Shown: positions 58,983 through 64,000 of the stretch, piece after piece
Numbering within the stretch: the first letter of the stretch is position 1
How the letters are laid out: each line of letters begins with the position of its first letter
Assembly (NCBI GenBank): GCA_964420985.1
Contig: CAYQUT010000006.1
Span: 1 to 64,000, forward strand
Direction: 5' to 3'
DNA length: 64,000 bases
Source of the DNA: CAMCTV01 sp964420985
GTDB lineage: Bacteria; Bacteroidota; Bacteroidia; Flavobacteriales_D; Sanyastnellaceae
Notes under the pieces: generated by a model
Database searches by the model: none
Told to the model about the DNA's origin: nothing
What the model saw: only the letters and a program-made list of their open reading frames with translations
Position numbers and translations under genes: made by a program

Positions 58983-59585
58983 TTATTTCTGTTCGTTCGC
59001 TAATTTTTCCATTTCTTGATTGAAAGTATCCTTAAACTTCTCGTAGTTGTAATCCGCTTTCAACTTTTCATTTTGAGACAACTTCGCGTTGTATGCATTC
59101 ATGAGACCTTCACCTTTTAATTCAATGGCTACATAGCAAACGTAATTACCATCTTGCTTCATTGTCAATTTCTCACAAATGGCAGTAGCACCTTTTAAGT
59201 TTTGGTCAACAACAGTTCTCGACATTTCATTGAATGTTTCAGTAACTTCTTCTTTGTTGTTGAATTCAGTCGAGTTCACATAATTATCACCGACAATTTT
59301 CATCGTTGTGCTGATAGACTTGGCCAATTTGGATTGTGCATTGGACATGGCTTTCTTCTTGGCAGTTTCTCTGTCCATGCTTTCTCCAGTAGCGGTAGCT
59401 CTGAAAGCCTCAGCTGTTGTGGCATATTCTGATACTGAACAATATTCATTGATCAATACTTCTCCTTGTTGTTTGGGATTTACTCCTTGATCTGTTTTGG
59501 CTGTTTCCTTGTTTTTCTTACAAGCTGCAAAGCTCATTCCGGCGATAACGGCCAAAGACATAAGCGTGATTTTCATTGTTTTCAT
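58983..59585 (-). CDS. LPP20-like lipoprotein
   Basis: 200 residues with a lipobox (GMSFAACKKNK, Cys22). The central part is typical of LPP20/FlgP-like lipoproteins: RATATGESMDRETAKKKAMS, then AQSKLAKSISTTMKI, and later VCYVAIELKGEGLMNAYNA. The pattern of many Ala/Lys in a helix followed by a beta strand and a C-terminal helix fits. LPP20-type proteins work with CsgG-like or FlgT-like proteins at the outer membrane. Last gene of the cluster 58983-63450. The start could be at the MKIT codon 3 residues later. Confidence 0.75.
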   Translation of the reverse strand: MKTMKITLMSLAVIAGMSFAACKKNKETAKTDQGVNPKQQGEVLINEYCSVSEYATTAEAFRATATGESMDRETAKKKAMSNAQSKLAKSISTTMKIVGDNYVNSTEFNNKEEVTETFNEMSRTVVDQNLKGATAICEKLTMKQDGNYVCYVAIELKGEGLMNAYNAKLSQNEKLKADYNYEKFKDTFNQEMEKLANEQK

Positions 59586-59641
59586 ATCCGTTTTTTTATT
59601 GGGTTTGATTGTTTTTCAGTTTTACATGAATAATGCCAAAG

Positions 59642-61027
59642 TTACAAAATTGATTGCAACATTTGTTTGAGCCATTCATCCTCTAATTTTAATTTGCCTT
59701 TTTTATAAGCTTCATTGCTTGCAGCGGGCAAGCTCAATTGCACACCTTTCAGAGTATTGGTGTTATTTTGATACCTTACAATTTGTTCTTGGTTGTCTGT
59801 TAACACCAATTTTAAATCCAATAATGCGCTTACAAATTCACTGCTTAAGCCTCCATTTTTGGTATCCGCTTCTAAGGTGATAATGTAATCTGCTTTATTC
59901 TTAGAGGTGACAGCAAATCCTTTTTGAGCCAAAAAACCTTGGACAGTACTCAAGAGTATGCTCTGATTGGAGTAATCACCGAAATTTCTTTCCACGGATT
60001 CTACAAAAAATGTGGGTTTGATGATGTGGATAGGAATAATAAGGGGATTCGATTGTGCACCTTTTAAGAGGTTTTTACAAATCTTTTGGTCCAAATCAGT
60101 TGGAACCAAAGCGTCAACATCAAAAATAAATTCTAATTTGGGCAATTGGGAATCAAAGGGAACATTGATTATATCAACCAAAACCACACCCTGATTATTG
60201 GTCATTACTTTTTTAGGCCGTGTATATTTTTCAGTGGGAAAGTGATACGTGAAAGGAGCACCAATTGCAGGATTTCCTTCAGCCGCAAAAACTTTTAATG
60301 GCACCGTTTGGTGGTAATGATTTTGGGCTGTCAGCATAATGGCTGACTCATCACACGAGGCCTCAATCTCTTGAATAACTCTTTGGATATCGGCATAGAC
60401 CTGTTGGTCTAACAATAAATTGTCTCCATTGGGTGTAACAAAATTATTTTGCTCATTCCAATATGGTTTCAATGTAAAAAGTGCGTGCAACAACAAGTCA
60501 ATGGATGTGTTGACCTGATTTCTTTTTTGTGGTTCAAGACTACGTTCATATAGGGCGTAGGCAGCTTGTAATATCTCGTTCTTTTTACGTGCTTGCTGCT
60601 CTTGGTAAGCCAATTTACTGATTCGAACATAGATCCAGTATTCATTTTCATTTTCGTATACTCCAGCTGTTTCATAGTCATCAAAAACGATATCGGTTGA
60701 AGTATTAATGGAAGACGAAAAGTCTTCACTGAAAACTTTGTTGGTTTCCATAGTATTCAAAAACGACTGTCCTGTGATTCGTACGCTCACAGTGGATGCC
60801 ATGTTGTTCAGTGCGTTTTTGGTCGCTATTGAGGCATAATCAACAGGGTTTGTTTTTTTATTGCTCACCGCAATACCAATATAGTAAGCTGAACTTGTTG
60901 GGTGTTGCAATACCCAATCGGGTGGGGGAGTGTTTTTATTTGGAACAACGGTTGAGCCCTTGGGAAGGTTGCATGCAGCACCTAACAGCGTGATGATCGT
61001 AATAATCCAAATCCCTAAATTTCTCAC
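59642..61027 (-). CDS. Large LPP20-type lipoprotein
   Basis: 461 residues with a lipobox at Cys19 (ITLLGAACNLPKGS). An N-terminal LPP20-like domain occupies about 35-150 (PDWVLQHPTSSAYYIGIAVS, ASIATKNALNNMASTVSV). A middle section has an Ig-like strand pattern (about 235-290). A C-terminal region (about 335-440) reads FVESVERNFGDYSNQSILLS, ADYIITLEADTKNGGLSSEF. The start is GTG 61025-61027, 11 nt after csgG-like. A similar layout of LPP20 plus second domain occurs in outer-membrane lipoprotein clusters. The precise role is unknown. Confidence 0.75.
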   Translation of the reverse strand: MRNLGIWIITIITLLGAACNLPKGSTVVPNKNTPPPDWVLQHPTSSAYYIGIAVSNKKTNPVDYASIATKNALNNMASTVSVRITGQSFLNTMETNKVFSEDFSSSINTSTDIVFDDYETAGVYENENEYWIYVRISKLAYQEQQARKKNEILQAAYALYERSLEPQKRNQVNTSIDLLLHALFTLKPYWNEQNNFVTPNGDNLLLDQQVYADIQRVIQEIEASCDESAIMLTAQNHYHQTVPLKVFAAEGNPAIGAPFTYHFPTEKYTRPKKVMTNNQGVVLVDIINVPFDSQLPKLEFIFDVDALVPTDLDQKICKNLLKGAQSNPLIIPIHIIKPTFFVESVERNFGDYSNQSILLSTVQGFLAQKGFAVTSKNKADYIITLEADTKNGGLSSEFVSALLDLKLVLTDNQEQIVRYQNNTNTLKGVQLSLPAASNEAYKKGKLKLEDEWLKQMLQSIL

Positions 61028-61038
61028 TTTTATTCTGT

Positions 61039-62397
61039 TTATCTCACCAATTCCAACATGAGTGATTTTACTTGTTCAGCCATCTCATTGGTCACAGACC
61101 TGTACAAATCTGAATTTAATTCGTCAACTGACTTCATTTCTCTCTTTCCGTTGAAAAGTGTTCTGAACGCTTGTACTTTGTCTGAAGCGGTTTCAACACG
61201 ACCACCTTCGCCTGGAAACAGCGTATTTCTGTCAAAATCAGACTTTGCATAGTAGACTTCGTCTTCCATCTTTTTGGTAATCATATTTGTGCGTAAAAGC
61301 TCTCCGGTTTTCAATGAAATGAGTTTTACCTGAGCGTCCATTGCGCAATAGCTTTTGCCATAATAACTGCTATAATCTACAGGTTTGTATTTGGTGACAA
61401 CCACTTCCTGGCCATTGCTTACTTGTCTCTCATTGTAGGCTTGATAGGCGGTTTTTGTTTCGCGATTGATGTTGCCGCGTTTTTCATCATACTTCAAAAC
61501 GGTTCCTGTCAATATTACTTGTGCGCCTACAATTTTTCCCACTTCAACAGCTGTTGCGTCATCGACAACGCCACTAAGTTGTAATTTTTGCTCTTGTAAA
61601 ATGGCCATCATGTGTTCTCTGTCCACTACCCGCAGAAATGGATCTTTGATGTTGGTTAAAGCAGAAAGCGTGTAGGCTGACATGTTGACTTCAGCATTCT
61701 GTGTCCGAGTACCGTTAGTAAAAGGCAACAGAGCTACAGTGATGGTACCTTTTTCGAGCGACTGATTCTTTAGGTCGATAGCGTTTTTGTAGGAGCTCTT
61801 TTTGGCCAAAACTTTGTTCAAAGATTCATAGGCAGAGCGGTATCTGCCGGCTTCGAACATGGCTTTACCGTCTTTGTAAAGAGGCTCTAAGTAAGCGACA
61901 TCTCCAAGATCTTTGGCATCTTTAAAATTAGGGTCAAATTTGGTAAGTTCTTTAAAAGTCAATTCCGCTTCACGGTATTCTTCTTTTTCCAAATGGGTAG
62001 TGCCCTTTTCGTATAATTCGGAAACATATTGCGCTTTGACAGCATCAAAGTCATCCAAATACAATTGGCTTACCTCAAGGTTTACCCCAACGTTGCCTAT
62101 TCTCTTTTTGTAATCTTCCGCTTCTAAGTATGAGTATACGGCCTCTTTGGCGGAACCCATCATTTTTTTTCTGTTGAATTCAGCCAATTTTTGATTCAAT
62201 ACGCTTTGTCCAGTTCTTTTCATACCCACTTGAGCCTCGATGTAAGATCGCTTGCGCATGAGCGCTGCGTAATAGCTGTTGGCGGCTTCAGTGCTTAATC
62301 CCGAGGCTTCCTGTTTGGTGCCTAGTTTGGTGTAGTACTTGGGCCCTTTACATGAGGCAAATGACAGAGCAATGAGAAGGAAAAGAAGAAAGCGCAT
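61039..62397 (-). CDS. CsgG-family outer-membrane lipoprotein
   Basis: 452 residues with a lipobox at Cys16 (LLIALSFASCKGPKYY). Residues about 20-215 are helical and TPR-like (AANSYYAALMRKRSYIEAQV, ELYEKGTTHLEKEEYREAEL). From about 215 comes a CsgG domain (TVALLPFTNGTRTQ, PFLRVVDREHMMAILQEQKL, VEVGKIVGAQVILTGTVLKY). CsgG is the secretion channel for curli; many Bacteroidota homologues lack other curli genes. Unlike classical CsgG (about 260 residues) this protein has an added N-terminal repeat region. It is 6 nt after the DUF4476 gene and 11 nt before the LPP20-type lipoprotein gene. Confidence 0.85.
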   Translation of the reverse strand: MRFLLFLLIALSFASCKGPKYYTKLGTKQEASGLSTEAANSYYAALMRKRSYIEAQVGMKRTGQSVLNQKLAEFNRKKMMGSAKEAVYSYLEAEDYKKRIGNVGVNLEVSQLYLDDFDAVKAQYVSELYEKGTTHLEKEEYREAELTFKELTKFDPNFKDAKDLGDVAYLEPLYKDGKAMFEAGRYRSAYESLNKVLAKKSSYKNAIDLKNQSLEKGTITVALLPFTNGTRTQNAEVNMSAYTLSALTNIKDPFLRVVDREHMMAILQEQKLQLSGVVDDATAVEVGKIVGAQVILTGTVLKYDEKRGNINRETKTAYQAYNERQVSNGQEVVVTKYKPVDYSSYYGKSYCAMDAQVKLISLKTGELLRTNMITKKMEDEVYYAKSDFDRNTLFPGEGGRVETASDKVQAFRTLFNGKREMKSVDELNSDLYRSVTNEMAEQVKSLMLELVR

Positions 62398-62403
62398 AGT
62401 AGA

Positions 62404-63450
62404 TTACTTAGTGATGTTTTGATTCAATTCTTCGATAGAACTTTCGAATTCAAATGCATCATTCACGATGAAATAATTTTGAGGATCAACACAACGTTTG
62501 TGGGCAAATGAAGCGTAAGTAACACGGTCTGTTTCGAAATCAAAAAGCATAGTCAACTCTTTGATTTGTTGTGCGGTCAAACAGTTGGTTTGTGTGATTT
62601 GCTTGGCTGTTGTCATTTTGCTGTCCGAGAAGCTTTTTGAAGAAATACTAGATTTGGCTTGATTGAAGCTAGACGCGGACATGGCCATGCCGCAATTTCC
62701 TTGCACTGCTGGTTGTGCTTGCGGCTGTGCTTGTGGCTTGGATGCAGGACGCGTTTGCGTTTGCTCGTAACCACCAGATGTTGTTGTTGTGGTGGTTGTT
62801 GTAGTGGTGGTATGGCTTTCTTCAATGTCCATTCCGTCTGTAGGAATGGTCATGTTGATTCCCATATTCATCCCATCTACATTCATATTGATGCCGACAG
62901 TCTCCGACTTTGGTTTGGGTTTTCCGTTGGTAGTAGTGGTTACAGTGGTGGTGGTTTTTTGGGTAGTTCCACCATTGACATTGGTATTCATACCTTGGTC
63001 ATTGACGTTCATGTTAATGTTCACATTGCCCAGTGTCGTGGGTTCTGCTTCTGGTTCAGGTTCGACATTTCCGCCCTCATGGTAAATTACCGTTTCGCTA
63101 TCCACTTTGTATTGTGCTTCAAGAGGTCTTTCAGAAAAATAACGCAATGCGTAACCGTTTTTCACAAGCTTGATTTTGTAAGTAACCTCAACGCCGTATT
63201 TCACAGCAAAGTTATTGTTGGTGAAATCTGGCAATGTAGCATCAACAAAATCTACACGTGCTTGATAGAATTCAGAAGTGAGGCCCTTGAGTTTAAGATT
63301 GGTTTTAGGATCTTCATTCATCAACTCACCATTCAGGTAAAGATGAAATTTCTCTCCGTTTTCAGCATACACTACCGCGTCGGCTGTTAAAGATTGTGCC
63401 CAAAGCACGGGTGAGGCAATCACCATTAATGCGCATAAAATATGTTTCAT
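62404..63450 (-). CDS. Secreted DUF4476 protein with a low-complexity linker
   Basis: 348 residues from the ATG at 63448-63450, with a signal peptide (KHILCALMVIASPVLWAQS). An N-terminal beta domain (VVYAENGEKFHLYLNGELMN, about 25-130) is followed by a linker of Asn/Met/Thr-rich segments (VNINMNVNDQGMNTN, GINMNVDGMNMGINM) and a run of 12 Thr. The C-terminal DUF4476 domain (about 250-345) includes NCGMAMSASSFNQAKSSISS, CLTAQQIKELTMLFDFETDR and FAHKRCVDPQNYFIVNDAF. An in-frame ORF reaches to 63807 but overlaps the divergent gene and has no signal peptide before 63450. First gene of the lipoprotein cluster. Confidence 0.88.
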   Translation of the reverse strand: MKHILCALMVIASPVLWAQSLTADAVVYAENGEKFHLYLNGELMNEDPKTNLKLKGLTSEFYQARVDFVDATLPDFTNNNFAVKYGVEVTYKIKLVKNGYALRYFSERPLEAQYKVDSETVIYHEGGNVEPEPEAEPTTLGNVNINMNVNDQGMNTNVNGGTTQKTTTTVTTTTNGKPKPKSETVGINMNVDGMNMGINMTIPTDGMDIEESHTTTTTTTTTTTSGGYEQTQTRPASKPQAQPQAQPAVQGNCGMAMSASSFNQAKSSISSKSFSDSKMTTAKQITQTNCLTAQQIKELTMLFDFETDRVTYASFAHKRCVDPQNYFIVNDAFEFESSIEELNQNITK

Positions 63451-63563
63451 AACAACTTTGTTAGGTGGTAAATTTAATTCATTTTTGCCCAAGATAAATT
63501 CCGTGCCAAATTTTCTCATTATTTTTAGTAATGTTGCGTCATCGGAATGGAAAAAATAGGAGC

Positions 63564-64000
63564 ATGAAAAGAAGGATATTGATTTTGGGGGCGGGCAGGA
63601 GCAGTACGCATTTAATCGAGTATTTGATTCAAAAACAGGCGGAGTGGAATATTCATTTGCGCGTAGGTGATGCAACATTGGCATTTGCAGCAGACAAGGT
63701 GGGTGACGCAGTGGAGGCAGAAATTTTTGAGCTCGATGCCAATGATGAAAATCAATTGGTGAATGAAGTTGCAAAATCAGACTTGGTGATTTCCATGCTT
63801 CCTGCATTTATGCACATCACCGTAGGGAGAATTTGTTTGGATCTGGGAAAGCACTTGATTACACCCAGTTATGTTTCTTCTGAAATGAAAGCTTTACATG
63901 AAGAGGCACAATCAAAAGGATTGTATTTCCTGAATGAAATGGGTGTCGATCCAGGAATTGATCACATGTCGGCAATGCGCATCATCCAAAATCTGAAAAA
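63564..64000 (+). CDS. Saccharopine dehydrogenase-like protein (3' end beyond window)
   Basis: My translation from ATG 63564 is open to the window edge (145 codons). It begins MKRRILILGAGRSSTHLIEY, a Rossmann GxGxxS motif. FELDANDENQLVNEVAKSDL, VISMLPAFMH, HLITPSYVSSEMKALHEEA and the diagnostic NEMGVDPGIDHMSAMRI follow. This matches the saccharopine reductase/dehydrogenase (Lys9-type) family of lysine metabolism, which often acts in lysine breakdown in Bacteroidota. It is divergent from the DUF4476 gene, with 113 nt between the start codons. Confidence 0.88.
   Translation, partial: MKRRILILGAGRSSTHLIEYLIQKQAEWNIHLRVGDATLAFAADKVGDAVEAEIFELDANDENQLVNEVAKSDLVISMLPAFMHITVGRICLDLGKHLITPSYVSSEMKALHEEAQSKGLYFLNEMGVDPGIDHMSAMRIIQNLK

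Noticed and set aside
62659..63390. Plus-strand ORF of 243 codons
   Set aside because: Antisense to the DUF4476 gene; its Cys/Leu/Gly-rich composition mirrors the Asn/Thr/Pro linker.
63451..63563. Sigma-54 promoter (TGGCACG) before the DUF4476 gene
   Set aside because: A good -24 half is present but no GC lies at the required distance.
63451..63807. 119-residue N-terminal extension of the DUF4476 protein
   Set aside because: It overlaps the start of the divergent saccharopine-dehydrogenase-like gene and lies before a clear signal peptide.

Overview
The window is chromosomal DNA of a Bacteroidota bacterium, most likely order Flavobacteriales. The evidence is a gliding / type IX secretion (T9SS) operon (porP-like, gldK, gldL, gldM, gldN), a PorZ homologue, secreted proteins with T9SS C-terminal sorting domains, and promoters of the Bacteroidota type (TTTG, about 20 bp, TAnnTTTG) rather than the E. 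coli type. Shine-Dalgarno sequences are scarce. The N-G-I-C-D-E and D-G-S-C linkers in the first gene and the DCGG repeats at 38-39 kb resemble marine Flavobacteriales such as the Crocinitomicaceae, but family placement is only a guess. I saw no rRNA, tRNA, CRISPR, phage or insertion sequence.

Layout. 1-1639 (-): truncated secreted protein with two LamG-like domains. 1.8-4.8 kb (-): groS-groL and a dihydrouridine synthase. 4.9-9.5 kb (-): miaB, sigma-54 activator, lptE-like, TPR protein and secG, closed by a terminator. 9.6-19.4 kb (+): topA, a ureohydrolase-like protein that has lost metal ligands, then the porP-gldKLMN secretion motor genes. 19.4-22.7 kb (+): an ABC-F ATPase and a T9SS cargo protein. 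22.7-23.9 kb (-): hydrolase and fluoride channel. 24.0-32.5 kb (+): odhB, a serine/PLP operon (serC, serA, DUF1015, YggS), an oxidoreductase, a lipoprotein and a sugar-1-phosphate transferase. 32.5-37.4 kb (-): pckA-hutH, a striking 8-bp repeat field, and an M42 peptidase. 37.5-42.1 kb: mnmD (+), a Cys-rich lipoprotein (-), recJ and thiL (+). 42.1-51.2 kb (-): an energisation operon (exbB-exbD-nhaD-exbB-exbD-tonB-folC), then porZ and a Glu/Leu-type dehydrogenase. 51.3-55.7 kb (+): SIMPL, radical SAM, DUF3109, OmpA-like and membrane proteins. 55.8-58.9 kb: ftsZ (-), diverging from GGGP synthase and 3-hydroxyanthranilate dioxygenase (+). 59.0-63.5 kb (-): an outer-membrane lipoprotein cluster (DUF4476, CsgG-like, two LPP20-like). 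63.6 kb to the end (+): start of a saccharopine-dehydrogenase-like gene.

How the genes work together. GldL/GldM form the proton-driven T9SS motor and GldK/GldN the periplasmic ring. PorZ acts at the cell surface, and the proteins with C-terminal sorting domains are cargo. Two ExbBD pairs, TonB and NhaD link ion gradients to outer-membrane transport. Most of the rest is housekeeping.

The most unusual item is the intergenic field at 35683-36326: about 78 copies of an 8-bp unit in two arrays of opposite orientation. The larger array runs 57 units without a single indel and stops exactly at the stop codon of the neighbouring gene. A second theme is a recurring TAnnTTTG-like box exactly 4 nt before ATG, which suggests several leaderless mRNAs.
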